DNA of 12,057 nt from CAYJRR01 sp964372275 [NCBI: uncultured bacterium] (GCA_964372275.1 CAYJRR010000056.1:1-12057), one strand, 5' to 3'. Shown: positions 1 to 9,028, counted from the first letter of the stretch. Notes: generated from the letters alone by a model not told the origin. A program made the numbers and translations.

Positions 1-502
1 CGAAGGTGTCCGGCGCGGAGTAGTTCTCCCCCCCTGCCTGATAGTTCGCGAAGAACTCGCGGAGCTCGGCCGGCGAGAAGACGCCGGGCGCACCGTACGG
101 ATAGGCGTGGGCCACCGGGCCCTCGGCGCGGTGCCAGTCCATCGAGCCGGTCCAACCCGACAGGACCACCTCCGTCGCGCCGTAGCGCGACTGCACCACG
201 CCGGCCTGGTTCAGATAACGGACGATGTTCGGATCGCGGATCACGAGCTGCAGATTCCGCCGCTCGTCGCGGTTGACGTCGATGACGGCCGCGCCTCCAT
301 CGCACGTGAGGAGCTTTTCCCAGGTCACCGGCCATCCCGGGTACCAGGTCGGCGCCGTCCAGGCGACGGCGGTCGAAACCGACTCGCCCACCACGGCGGC
401 CGGGGAGCTCGATCCCTCGGCGGAGCAATCGACGGACGCATGGGCGGCGATCGGGAGCGAGGTGAGGAAGGTGAGCGACAGGACACGCGATCGGGCGTTC
501 AT
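1..502 (-). CDS. Secreted protein of unknown function, 5' part (C-terminus beyond window)
   Basis: Reading leftwards from an ATG at 502-500, the frame stays open to the window edge and gives 167 residues. They begin with a clear signal peptide: basic start MNARSR, hydrophobic core VLSLTFLTSLPIAA, likely cleavage after AHA near residue 22. The mature part has a cysteine just after cleavage (SVDC) and another near residue 62 (LLTCDGG). It is rich in tryptophan, tyrosine and glycine (for example TAPTWYPGWP), so an extracellular or periplasmic protein is likely. A purine-rich ribosome site GAGAGG (515-510) lies 7 bases before the ATG and supports this start. I recognise no family. The gene is divergent from the dismutase gene, with 252 bp between them. 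High confidence that it is coding; no function assigned. Confidence 0.75.
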   Translation of the reverse strand, partial: MNARSRVLSLTFLTSLPIAAHASVDCSAEGSSSPAAVVGESVSTAVAWTAPTWYPGWPVTWEKLLTCDGGAAVIDVNRDERRNLQLVIRDPNIVRYLNQAGVVQSRYGATEVVLSGWTGSMDWHRAEGPVAHAYPYGAPGVFSPAELREFFANYQAGGENYSAPDTF

Positions 503-754
503 GAGGAAACCTCTCGGAGGGGTAGTTGCCCGCGCGCAAAGCAATCGGCGTGCCCTCGAAATGAGCAAACATTCACCAAAAAACAAAAGGAAGTTAAGGG
601 TTTCCGATGTATCAATGGGGCACGCATCTCCCGGCGTGGGGCGTCGATCGCCCGCGGCGGAGGTCGAGTCGTCCGGAGAATCGGATAGAGTCCGGCGCGC
701 ATGTCCAGGCCGGTGGCGGAGCGGATTGCCGGCGGCGGTGGCCGAGGAGTTCCC

Positions 755-1468
755 ATGAACCGTCGAGTTGCACTCGGAGCGATCGGCGGGGCGGGCGCCT
801 TGTTACTCGAGGGGACGATCGCCGTGGCGGAGACGAGGGAACAGCCGTTCGAACCGGGGAAGCACGAGATCAAGCCGCTGCCGTTCGACGCCAAGAAGCT
901 CTCCGGGATCTCCGAACGGATGATCCTGTCGCATCACGAGAGCAACTACGGCGGCGCGGTGAAGAACCTCAACCGGACGGAGGTCGAGATCGCGAAGCTC
1001 ACGAAGGATGCCCCCGGATTCCTGGTGTCCGGACTGCGCGAGCGCGAGCTCGTCTTCTCCAACTCGCTCGCGCTGCACGAGCTCTACTTCGGGAACCTCG
1101 GCGGCGACGGGAAGCCGGCGGGCGGCGTCCAGAAGGCGCTCGCCGCGACCTGGGGCGGTTTCGACCGGTTCGAGAGCGGGTTCCGGGCGACCGGCATGAG
1201 CCTCGGCGGCGGCAGCGGCTGGACGATCCTGGACTACGACCTCCATGGCGGCGGCCTGCGCGTGCGGTGGTCGGGCAATCACAGCCAGAGTCCCGCGTCG
1301 AGCGTCCCGTTGCTCGTCCTCGACATGTACGAGCACGCCTACGCGATCGACTACGGGGCGGCGGCGGCGAAATACGTCGACGCCTTCTGGCAAAACGTCC
1401 GTTGGGAGGAGGTCGATCGCCGATTCGAACGTGCGCGCAAAGCGCACGCGGCGCTGCGCGGTCAGTAG
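755..1468 (+). CDS. Iron/manganese superoxide dismutase family protein, exported (Tat-like leader)
   Basis: This 237-residue protein belongs to the Fe/Mn superoxide dismutase family, which converts superoxide to oxygen and hydrogen peroxide. All four metal ligands are present: His60 (SHHESNY), His108 (ALHELYF), Asp190 and His194 (LDMYEHAYAIDY). The family motif GSGWTIL is at 153-159. The N-terminus, MNRRVALGAIGGAGALLL, has twin arginines and a hydrophobic stretch, so Tat export to the periplasm is plausible. I chose ATG 755 over the upstream ATG at 701 because GAGGAG (744-749) sits 5 bases before it and the leader then starts in the usual way. Second-sphere residues are unusual: aligned to the E. 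coli enzyme, the gateway Tyr34 becomes Ala68, His30 becomes Asn64, and the Trp of DVWEHAY is Tyr192. Metal preference cannot be read from the sequence. The stop overlaps the convergent chrA by 7 bp. Confidence 0.88.
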   Translation: MNRRVALGAIGGAGALLLEGTIAVAETREQPFEPGKHEIKPLPFDAKKLSGISERMILSHHESNYGGAVKNLNRTEVEIAKLTKDAPGFLVSGLRERELVFSNSLALHELYFGNLGGDGKPAGGVQKALAATWGGFDRFESGFRATGMSLGGGSGWTILDYDLHGGGLRVRWSGNHSQSPASSVPLLVLDMYEHAYAIDYGAAAAKYVDAFWQNVRWEEVDRRFERARKAHAALRGQ

Positions 1469-2718
1469 AGCCAACCCCGGGCGATTCCGACGGCGGCTCC
1501 CGCTCCGACCACGACCAGCGCGCTGATCCGAATTCGCCACAGGACGAAGAACGCCGCCGTGGCGAGGGCCGCCGACGGGAGATCGCGAATGCTCTGGGGA
1601 ACGACGTTCGCGGACATCGCGAGGATGAGACCGATCGTGCCGGCGGAAACGCCGTGAAGGAACGACCGCGCGTACGGCAGGCGCTCGACGGATTCGATGT
1701 AGCGTCCGAGACCGAGCACCAGGACGAAGCTCGGAAGGAAAAGGAAGACGCCGCTCACGACCGCGCCGCGGAGTCCGGCGGCCAGGTACGACAGGAAGAT
1801 CGCGACCGAGACGAGCGGGCCCGGCGTCGTCTCGCCCATCGCGAGCGCGTCCACCATCTGCTCGTCGTCGACCCAGCCGTGCACGCCGACCATCTGCTCC
1901 CGCAAGTAGGGGAGCACGGTGTACGCCCCGCCGAAGGTGACGAGCGCGGCCTTCGTGTTGACCCAGGCGATCTCACCGAGACGGCCGGCGGACGCGGTCG
2001 AGGATGCGGCCGGGTGCCGATCCTGCGGGGTCTCGCGCGGTGAGAACAGGAAACCGGAGGCGATCGCGGCGGCGAGCATGCCGATGAGGAGGCGCGGTCG
2101 GAACGTCTCCGGGAGCGGCGCCCTCCCTTCCGGAAGTCTCAGTCCGACGAGTCCGCATGCGAGGAGCAGCAGGAGAAACGGGACGCCGAGGACGAAGCTG
2201 GCGACGAACGCCGCCGCCGTCAGGACGAACGTCGCGATGCCCGCGAGGGCGCGCGAGGCGAGGCGCATGACCGCGGCGGCGATCAAGGCGACGGCGACGG
2301 GACGGATGCCGTCGAGCGCACCCCGGACGACGCGAAGGTTGCCGTGTTCCGAGTAGAGCCAGGCCAGCGCCGTCAGCGCGACGAACCCCGGCGCGATGAA
2401 GAAGAGACCCGCCACGATGCCGCCGAAGGGTCCCCGACGTAGGTAGCCGAGATGGATCGCGAGCTCCAGCGCCTCCGGGCCGGGGAGAACGTTCGCGAAG
2501 TTCAGCAGGTGGACGAACTCACTGTCGGTGAGCCACCTCCGCTTCTCGACCGCGAGATCGTGCATGAAACCGATCTGCGCGACGGGGCCCCCGAACGTGT
2601 TCAGTCCGATCCAGGCGAACGTGCGCAGGAACTCCGGCCAGGGATCGCGGCGCTCCGGCGGCAAGGGCCGGGGCGCGAGGGGGGACGCATTTGCGAAGCG
2701 ACCTCTTTCACCGTCCAC
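1462..2718 (-). CDS. chrA: Chromate transporter ChrA (CHR family, two-domain)
   Basis: A 418-residue inner-membrane protein of the CHR family, whose studied members export chromate using the proton-motive force. It has the long two-domain form. Each half carries the family signature: FGGP at 42-45 with LPGPEALELAIHLGY (78-92) in the first, and FGGAYTVLP (262-270) with GETTPGPLVSVAIF (295-308) in the second. Numerous hydrophobic segments are visible, with a polar linker around 195-245. The length matches long-chain ChrA. The start is a GTG at 2718 without a clear ribosome site; no in-frame ATG precedes Met52, so the first 20-25 residues are uncertain. It lies 39 bp downstream of tRNA-Arg on the same strand and may be read from that transcript. 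The 3' end overlaps the dismutase gene. Substrate by family only; sulfate or another oxyanion is possible. Confidence 0.9.
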   Translation of the reverse strand: MDGERGRFANASPLAPRPLPPERRDPWPEFLRTFAWIGLNTFGGPVAQIGFMHDLAVEKRRWLTDSEFVHLLNFANVLPGPEALELAIHLGYLRRGPFGGIVAGLFFIAPGFVALTALAWLYSEHGNLRVVRGALDGIRPVAVALIAAAVMRLASRALAGIATFVLTAAAFVASFVLGVPFLLLLLACGLVGLRLPEGRAPLPETFRPRLLIGMLAAAIASGFLFSPRETPQDRHPAASSTASAGRLGEIAWVNTKAALVTFGGAYTVLPYLREQMVGVHGWVDDEQMVDALAMGETTPGPLVSVAIFLSYLAAGLRGAVVSGVFLFLPSFVLVLGLGRYIESVERLPYARSFLHGVSAGTIGLILAMSANVVPQSIRDLPSAALATAAFFVLWRIRISALVVVGAGAAVGIARGWLY

Positions 2719-2757
2719 GGACCGAGACGTTACCCCGATCTACCGGGCGACGAACGA

Positions 2758-2834
2758 TGGCGGGCCCAAGAGGATTCGAACCTCTGGCCTTCGGATTCGT
2801 AGTCCGACGCTCTATCCAGCTGAGCTATGGGCCC
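2758..2834 (-). tRNA. tRNA-Arg (anticodon ACG)
   Basis: The minus strand folds as a complete 77-base tRNA with an encoded CCA (2760-2758). Acceptor arms GGGCCCA and TGGGCCC pair fully. The D stem is GCTC/GAGC, the anticodon stem TCGGA/TCCGA has loop CTACGAA, and the T stem is AGAGG/CCTCT with loop TTCGAAT. Anticodon ACG, normally edited to ICG by TadA, reads CGU, CGC and CGA arginine codons. It lies between the lipoprotein gene and chrA on the same strand. No integrase or att-like duplication is seen next to it. Confidence 0.97.
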
Positions 2835-2883
2835 GATGCTGCCGGCGCGGCATGTTGCCGGCCCGGCTCGCGGCGGGCAAGCG

Positions 2884-2910
2884 AAAAAGCCCGGCGAGAA
2901 CCGATGCCGG
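2884..2910 (-). terminator. Possible intrinsic terminator after the lipoprotein operon
   Basis: Read on the minus strand, CCGGC (2910-2906) can pair with GCCGG (2895-2891) across a 10-base loop. GC and then five T residues (2888-2884) follow. It lies 25 bp after the lipoprotein stop and before tRNA-Arg, where a terminator would make sense. The stem is only 5 bp, so support is modest. Confidence 0.4.
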
Positions 2911-2934
2911 CCGCCTCGCGGGGCCGCGGCGCGG

Positions 2935-3489
2935 CTAGAACGGCTCGATGTACCAGCAGCCGGTGGCGGTGCCGGAGACGCTGTCGCCGGTGCAGTAGGG
3001 GTCCTCTTTGAGCGCCTTCAGCTCCCAGCGATACTCTTCGGCCCCCTCCTCCTCGGTGTCGATCGACCAGATCCGGGAGACGAAGCCGCCGGTCTCGCAG
3101 TTTCCAACCGACAGGTTCCGCGCGGAGTCGATGACGTAGCCGCGCCCCTCGGACGAGCCGCCCTGCATGATCAGGTCTTCGAACTCGACGTAGACGTAGG
3201 CGACGCCGAACTCCGAGCCACTTCCGTACACCAGGCTGATGTCGAGGTAGCCGACGTCTTCGCCGCCCGCGTTCATGAACGTCCCGCCGCCGTTCGCGGT
3301 GACGATGCTGAGCGAGCTTCCGTACACGTTGCTCTCGAGCTTCAGCGTGTCCTCGGCATCGCAGGTGATCGACGGGGGCGTGTCGCCGTCGTCGTCGTCA
3401 TCGCCGGCGTCGTCGTCGTCATCGCCGTTGCAGGCCGAGGCGACGGAGAGAAGCAGACCGCTCACGAGCAGCAACAGGACCTTCCTCAT
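2935..3489 (-). CDS. Aspartate-rich probable lipoprotein
   Basis: The 184-residue product begins MRKVLLLLVSGLLLSVASAC, a lipoprotein-type signal with the lipidation cysteine at residue 20. The lipobox is loose (Ala at -3), so lipidation is likely but not certain. After the cysteine comes an acidic linker with two runs of five aspartates (residues 23-27 and 30-34), then a mature domain of about 145 residues. That domain contains short hydrophobic-aromatic stretches such as VAYVYVEFEDL and cysteines at CDAED, GNCETG, PYCTG and GCWYIEPF, suggesting a beta-rich, disulfide-bonded fold. I recognise no family. It starts 3 bp after the stop of the upstream secreted-protein gene, whose last codons supply the G-rich ribosome site AGGGGGG, so the two are almost certainly co-transcribed and translationally coupled. 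Aspartate-rich linkers after the lipid cysteine are seen in some delta-proteobacterial lipoproteins; a calcium-binding role would be speculation. Confidence 0.85.
   Translation of the reverse strand: MRKVLLLLVSGLLLSVASACNGDDDDDAGDDDDDGDTPPSITCDAEDTLKLESNVYGSSLSIVTANGGGTFMNAGGEDVGYLDISLVYGSGSEFGVAYVYVEFEDLIMQGGSSEGRGYVIDSARNLSVGNCETGGFVSRIWSIDTEEEGAEEYRWELKALKEDPYCTGDSVSGTATGCWYIEPF
3388..3427. repeat. Two tandem copies of a GTC-rich 21-bp unit encoding the aspartate runs
   Basis: A 19-base block, GTC repeated four times followed by ATCGCCG, occurs at 3388-3406 and again at 3409-3427, giving a 21-bp period. On the coding (minus) strand each unit encodes seven residues, a glycine-bounded run of five aspartates. 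This in-frame repeat can expand or contract by replication slippage without breaking the reading frame. Confidence 0.8.
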
Positions 3490-3492
3490 CCG

Positions 3493-4182
3493 TCAACGCC
3501 CCCCCTGGGTATTCCCCGTCGCCGATCGTAACACCGTACGTCGCGACGTCCGTGCGCGCAGGCCGGCCAATCCGGTGTTGGCGTGGAACGGCACGTTTCC
3601 CGTCTCCACCCGCACGTGCATGCCGGCGACGAGGTCGGCGACGTGCGCCTTCATTCCTTGCGCGCGGACGCTCTCCCACACCGATCGCACCACCGATCCG
3701 CCGTCGGCCGTCTGCTCGACGTCGAAGTAGGCGTTCCCGGCGAAGTCACCTCCGAGCCGGACGGGGATCCGGTAGAGACTCCGGCCGTCCGGGAGCCGAT
3801 GGCGGACCGGCGGCCCCATCTGGACCGTCACGTGCGTCGGTCCGAACCCGCCGACCTCGAGCGGGGAGAAGTCGAACGAATGGCGGCCGTCCGGTCCGTA
3901 CCGGAAGTTCCAGGCCCGGCCGTGGTTCCACCAGCGCCCCCAATCGCCGTTCATCCAGGTGAGGGCGACCTCGGGCGGCACGTCGAGCTTGACGACCGTG
4001 GCGGCCGTGATCGCGCCGTCGTCGGCGACGACGTGGTGTCCGGCCAGGCCGGTATCGCGAAACGCCGGTTCGAGGTCCCGCAGGAGATCGGCGACGCGGT
4101 CCTGCGGCGCCGGACAGTCGCCGTCGAACGGTGCCGCGCGCGCGATCGTCGCCAGGAAGGCGATCGATCGCCACCGACGCAC
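3493..4182 (-). CDS. Secreted protein, possibly SRPBCC-like fold
   Basis: A 229-residue protein with a short export-like N-terminus (MRRWRSIAFLATIARA, cleavage near residue 16). The body contains a tryptophan-rich patch WGRWWNHGRAW (81-91), then alternating hydrophobic stretches. Near the end, AYFDVEQTADGGSVVRSVWE (151-170) precedes a helix-like segment up to residue 192. This strand-then-long-helix pattern resembles the SRPBCC/polyketide-cyclase fold of small-ligand binding proteins, but that is an impression only, with no catalytic residues to cite. The start is weak: the GTG at 4182 overlaps the nearest GGAGG (4186-4182) and no in-frame ATG or TTG follows soon, so the N-terminus could be wrong. 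It heads a two-gene operon with the lipoprotein 3 bp downstream, which suggests both act in the periplasm. It is divergent from the secreted-protein gene at 4445, across a 262-bp gap in which I see no clear promoter motif. Confidence 0.7.
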   Translation of the reverse strand: MRRWRSIAFLATIARAAPFDGDCPAPQDRVADLLRDLEPAFRDTGLAGHHVVADDGAITAATVVKLDVPPEVALTWMNGDWGRWWNHGRAWNFRYGPDGRHSFDFSPLEVGGFGPTHVTVQMGPPVRHRLPDGRSLYRIPVRLGGDFAGNAYFDVEQTADGGSVVRSVWESVRAQGMKAHVADLVAGMHVRVETGNVPFHANTGLAGLRARTSRRTVLRSATGNTQGGR

Positions 4183-4444
4183 CTCCGAGCCACCGCCGAA
4201 CGCGCATCGGAGCCCCCCTTCGCGACTCCGAATCTATCGCGGGCCGACACGGCGGAGAACGGATCGGTCCTCGAATGGGATCGCGATGCCTCGCACCGGT
4301 CACTCGGCTCACCGGCGAATCTCGAGGCACGTTGGGGCGCGTGCGTCCCAGGGAGGCGCCAACCGTCCGACGTCTCCACGATTTCTTCACCGGCACGAAC
4401 GGTGCTCTCCCAGGGCGTGAACCGGATCAATTCGGAGGAGCACC

Positions 4445-5305
4445 ATGAAGAGGCTGGTGTCGGCGCTCGGTGTGGTCGTCGTCTGTTCGAACGCGTTCGC
4501 GAACGAAGAGGTTCCGTGCGTGGAGGGGCCGGTCGACGCCCCCGCCGACACGATCGGCGCGCTCGCCGAGGTGGCCGGCACGAGTCCGATCGATCGATGC
4601 CTCGAGCGGCCTCGGCCGGAGCGGCCGACGGAGATGGACATCCGCGATCACATCGAGGAGATCCAGCTTTGCCTCCGGTCGGTCAACGACGACGCGGTGC
4701 CGACGTTGAAGGCGACGATCGCCAGGGTCGATCCGGAGTTGAGCCAGGCGTTCGGGCTGGAGAAGATCCGGACCTCGCTCTACGGGCTCTGCCAGGATCT
4801 CGCCGACGCGAGCGATTCGGCGCACGGCACGATGGCCCGCGTCTACCGCGACGACTGCCGCAAGGATTCGGAAAAACTGATCGGCGAATGGACCGAGTCG
4901 GTGGTCGGCTTCGGCGGCGAGCTGCGCGAGATCCGCCCCGCCGTCGCCGACTACCCGAAGTGCTACGCCGAATTCGACGCCGCGCCCCCCGCGACCGGGA
5001 TGATGGACATGCGCATGCTCGCCGGAACGCTGACGTCGTGCGTCCAGGAGACGAACGTCACGTTCCTCGGGAAGCGGATGACCGACAACATCGTCCGCTC
5101 CTTTCCCGATCGGACGCGGACCGCCGTCACGGCCCGGGTCGCGTCGTCGATCGGCGCCTCCCACGAGGCCGCCGACGAGCTCTGCTACGGCCTGTCGCAG
5201 GCCGGCGGCGAAGCCGGCGGCACCCTCGCGCTGCTCGAGGCCTCCGCCTGCGGCCGCACGGCGGCCGAAGGGATCGGCGCCCTGATCCGCACCTACGCCC
5301 GTTGA
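4445..5305 (+). CDS. Cysteine-containing secreted protein of unknown function
   Basis: A 286-residue protein with a textbook signal peptide, MKRLVSALGVVVVCSNAFA, probably cut after residue 19. The mature chain looks mostly helical, with many Leu/Ala/Glu/Arg heptad-like stretches. It carries nine cysteines, roughly evenly spaced (PC, RC, LC, GLC, DDC, KC, SC, LC, SAC), suggesting a disulfide-stapled helical bundle in the periplasm or outside. No CxxCH haem motif, catalytic motif or lipobox is visible, and I recognise no family. The start is firm: GGAGGAG (4434-4440) lies 4 bases before the ATG. Its stop is 1 bp from the stop of the convergent cyclase gene. Being divergent from the secreted-protein/lipoprotein operon, it may share a control region with it. 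Confidence 0.85.
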   Translation: MKRLVSALGVVVVCSNAFANEEVPCVEGPVDAPADTIGALAEVAGTSPIDRCLERPRPERPTEMDIRDHIEEIQLCLRSVNDDAVPTLKATIARVDPELSQAFGLEKIRTSLYGLCQDLADASDSAHGTMARVYRDDCRKDSEKLIGEWTESVVGFGGELREIRPAVADYPKCYAEFDAAPPATGMMDMRMLAGTLTSCVQETNVTFLGKRMTDNIVRSFPDRTRTAVTARVASSIGASHEAADELCYGLSQAGGEAGGTLALLEASACGRTAAEGIGALIRTYAR

Positions 5306-5306
5306 T

Positions 5307-6563
5307 TCACGTCGCTTCGGCGCCGGACGCGGGCCCCTCGAGAAACCACGCCTGGATCGGGCCCTTCCCCTTCGCCTCGACCGCGCCGCGGTCCACGAAG
5401 CGGAACCGTTCTCCGAGGCGCCGGCGAACCCGGTCCGTCACCTGGATGCGCCCCGGCTCCCCCGTCGACTCCATCCGACTGGCCACGTTCACCGTGTCGC
5501 CCCAGAGGTCGTAGAGCCTGCGCTGCTCTCCGATGACGCCGGCGACGGCGGGACCGACGTGCATCCCGACGCGGACGTCGATCCGGTGGCCGTGGAGCGC
5601 GCGCCCGCTCACCCGCTCGCGGACCGCCAGCGCTACCCGCGCGAGCGCGTCCAGATGGTCCTCCCTCGGTCGCGGAACGTTGGAGGCCACCATGTAGCAG
5701 TCTCCGATCGTCTTGATCTTGCAGAGACCCTCGGCCGCGACGCAGCGATCGATCTCCTCGAAGATCTCCGACAGGAACCGGACGAGCTGCGTCGGCGGCA
5801 GCTCCGATGCGAGGCGGGTGAAGCCGACCATGTCCGCGAACAGGACGCCGACGTCGTCGTGCAGGTCGGCGATGACCTCCCCGGCCCTCAATCGCCCCGC
5901 GACGGACGGCGGAAGGGCGTCGCCGAGCAGCGCGTCCGATCGCGCGCGCTCGCGCTCCACCTGGCGCAGGACCAGTCCGCGGAGCTCGACCGTCCACGCC
6001 ATGACCGCGCCCATGCACGCGGCGAAGAGGACGTGGTTCGGAATGGCGGTGCTCGCGCGGACCTCTTCCGGGATCTCGGTGGGCAGCGTCCCGAGCGCGC
6101 CCGCGGCGATGACGAGGAGGAGCTGGATCGCGGTCCACGCCGCGGCGTGCCGCCACCCGAGGAGCGCCGCCGCGAACACGATGTTGGCGATGCCCCACAT
6201 CGGCTGGCCGGAGTCGGCCAGACCACCCTCGGGGATCACGTTGACCCACGTCGTCAGCGCGACGACGGCGAGCCACACGTGGACGATGAGCGCGAAGTGC
6301 GTGCCGAGCGCCGCGAACACCACGAGCAACGCCAGGGAGGAGACGCCGCCGATCGCCGTGGACAAGGGCATGATCGGCGGAGCTCCCGTAGCGAGGAGCG
6401 CGGTCGTCGCGATCGTGTAGAACACCGCGTTCAACCCCATCAGGCCGACCGCGAGCCGGCGCGCGTAGGCCTCGACCGGGGGAAGCCCCGCGGTGAGCTC
6501 GGGTCCACCGATCCGGCGTGTCCAGCCGAGGCCGAAGGGTGCGACGTCGTGGTCGACGGGCAT
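5307..6563 (-). CDS. Membrane-anchored class III adenylate cyclase
   Basis: A 418-residue protein that should make cAMP from ATP at the inner membrane. Residues about 36-190 hold roughly six transmembrane segments. A cytoplasmic linker follows (LLGDALPPSVAGRLRAGE, 212-229), of the kind that usually couples sensors to class III cyclases. The catalytic domain (about 236-410) is intact: metal aspartates Asp244 (FADMVGFT) and Asp288 (IGDCYM), adenine-specifying Lys284 and Asp352 (YDLWGD), and transition-state Asn359 and Arg363 (NVASRME). The Lys/Asp pair points to adenylate, not guanylate, cyclase. The membrane part has no recognised ligand-binding domain, so the signal is unknown. The domain must form a homodimer to work. 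Start ATG 6563 has only a weak ribosome site. The 3' end meets the convergent gene with a 1-bp gap. No cAMP receptor gene is in the window. Confidence 0.93.
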   Translation of the reverse strand: MPVDHDVAPFGLGWTRRIGGPELTAGLPPVEAYARRLAVGLMGLNAVFYTIATTALLATGAPPIMPLSTAIGGVSSLALLVVFAALGTHFALIVHVWLAVVALTTWVNVIPEGGLADSGQPMWGIANIVFAAALLGWRHAAAWTAIQLLLVIAAGALGTLPTEIPEEVRASTAIPNHVLFAACMGAVMAWTVELRGLVLRQVERERARSDALLGDALPPSVAGRLRAGEVIADLHDDVGVLFADMVGFTRLASELPPTQLVRFLSEIFEEIDRCVAAEGLCKIKTIGDCYMVASNVPRPREDHLDALARVALAVRERVSGRALHGHRIDVRVGMHVGPAVAGVIGEQRRLYDLWGDTVNVASRMESTGEPGRIQVTDRVRRRLGERFRFVDRGAVEAKGKGPIQAWFLEGPASGAEAT

Positions 6564-6593
6564 GCGGGATCTCGGACAGAGAAGTCGATGAAG

Positions 6594-6613
6594 GGGGTTC
6601 CCGAAGGAACCCC
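6594..6613 (-). terminator. Strong hairpin downstream of tRNA-Ser(GCT)
   Basis: GGGGTTCC (6594-6601) and GGAACCCC (6606-6613) form a perfect 8-bp stem with a 4-base loop. On the minus strand the loop is TTCG, an exceptionally stable tetraloop. It lies 20 bp after the CCA end of tRNA-Ser(GCT), a natural place to end that transcript. The following bases are C/T-rich, not a true T run, so termination might be inefficient; it could also act as a 3'-end processing stop. Confidence 0.55.
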
Positions 6614-6633
6614 TCTCCGTGCTTCGCGTGAGC

Positions 6634-6727
6634 TGGCGGAGAGAATGGGATTTGAACCCATGCTACCCGGTTTCCCAGGTAGACCCGCTTAGCAGGCGGG
6701 CGCCTTAGACCACTCGGCCATCTCTCC
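6634..6727 (-). tRNA. tRNA-Ser (anticodon GCT)
   Basis: The minus strand folds as a 94-base class II tRNA with encoded CCA (6636-6634). Acceptor GGAGAGA pairs with TCTCTCC. The anticodon stem CCCGC/GCGGG closes a loop CTGCTAA with anticodon GCT, reading AGC and AGU serine codons. The long variable arm typical of tRNA-Ser is present (CTACCTGG, GAAA loop, CCGGGTAG), and the T loop is TTCAAAT. It lies 35 bp after a second serine tRNA on the same strand. Confidence 0.97.
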
Positions 6728-6761
6728 AGGTGCTGCGTGCGGCGGCGAACGTTCGAACCGG

Positions 6762-6852
<91 letters not shown>

Positions 6853-6919
6853 GATGTAAAAGAGCGCCCCTTTCGATGCCCGATCGGGGTCGACGGACTA
6901 TACGACGTAAGATGCTCGC

Positions 6920-7300
6920 ATGGCGATTCCGGTCACCTCCCTCTACGGAGGGCTCTGTGCGCTCCTCACGGTGGGCCTCGGGCTGAACGTCAGCGTCCTT
7001 CGCCTCCGCACCGGGACCTACGTCGGCAAGGAGTTGCCGAAGCCGCTCGTGCGGCCGGTGCGGGCGCACGGCAACGCGGCGGAGTGGGTGCCGCTCGGGA
7101 TCGTGTTGCTCGCCGTGCTCGAGCTGTCGGGCGCCTCCTCGGGACTGCTGCACGTCGCGGGCGGCACCTTTCTCGCGGCGCGCGCGCTTCACGCCTTCGG
7201 GGTCTTGGCGAAGAACCGCAGCGGCATGGCGGGGGCCACCCTCACCTACCTCGTCGTCGCGGCGATGGGCGCGGAGGCGATCCGGCTCCACTTCGCCTGA
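6920..7300 (+). CDS. MAPEG-family small membrane protein
   Basis: A 126-residue inner-membrane protein with about four hydrophobic segments (roughly 5-27, 55-70, 75-95, 103-122). The conserved stretch RPVRAHGNAAEWVPLGIVLL (45-64) and the later ARALHAFG (86-93) match the MAPEG family, which includes bacterial YecN-like proteins and eukaryotic microsomal glutathione transferases. Bacterial members mostly lack a known substrate, so glutathione-linked chemistry is not claimed. The ribosome site is poor. TATACG at about 6899-6904 lies about 15 bases before the ATG, so the message may have a very short leader. The gene is wedged between the serine tRNAs and serS on the opposite strand, 4 bp from the serS stop, which looks like an insertion into a serine-decoding cluster and not a functional link. 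Confidence 0.85.
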   Translation: MAIPVTSLYGGLCALLTVGLGLNVSVLRLRTGTYVGKELPKPLVRPVRAHGNAAEWVPLGIVLLAVLELSGASSGLLHVAGGTFLAARALHAFGVLAKNRSGMAGATLTYLVVAAMGAEAIRLHFA

Positions 7301-7304
7301 CGCG

Positions 7305-9024
<1,720 letters not shown>

Positions 9025-9028
<4 letters not shown>

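Noticed and set aside
503-754. A-rich patch near 555-605 as a promoter for the left-end gene
   Set aside because: The AT-rich bases could hold a promoter, but no -35/-10 pair with correct spacing stood out on either strand.
607-2043. A 478-codon plus-strand open frame across the dismutase and chrA genes
   Set aside because: Its product is a low-complexity Arg/Gly/Asp-rich string with no domain, and it overlaps two clear genes in other frames. Long spurious frames are expected at this GC content.
3388-3427. Short repeats considered as a possible CRISPR fragment
   Set aside because: Only two units exist, there are no unique spacers, and they encode an in-frame aspartate linker inside a gene.
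4183-4444. Control region or small RNA between the divergent genes
   Set aside because: I found no convincing promoter boxes, hairpin with T run, riboswitch-like structure or small coding frame beyond the ribosome site of the 4445 gene.
3583-5514. A 643-codon plus-strand open frame
   Set aside because: It runs antisense to the secreted-protein gene and out of frame with the 4445 gene, with Arg-rich composition and no signal, motif or ribosome site.
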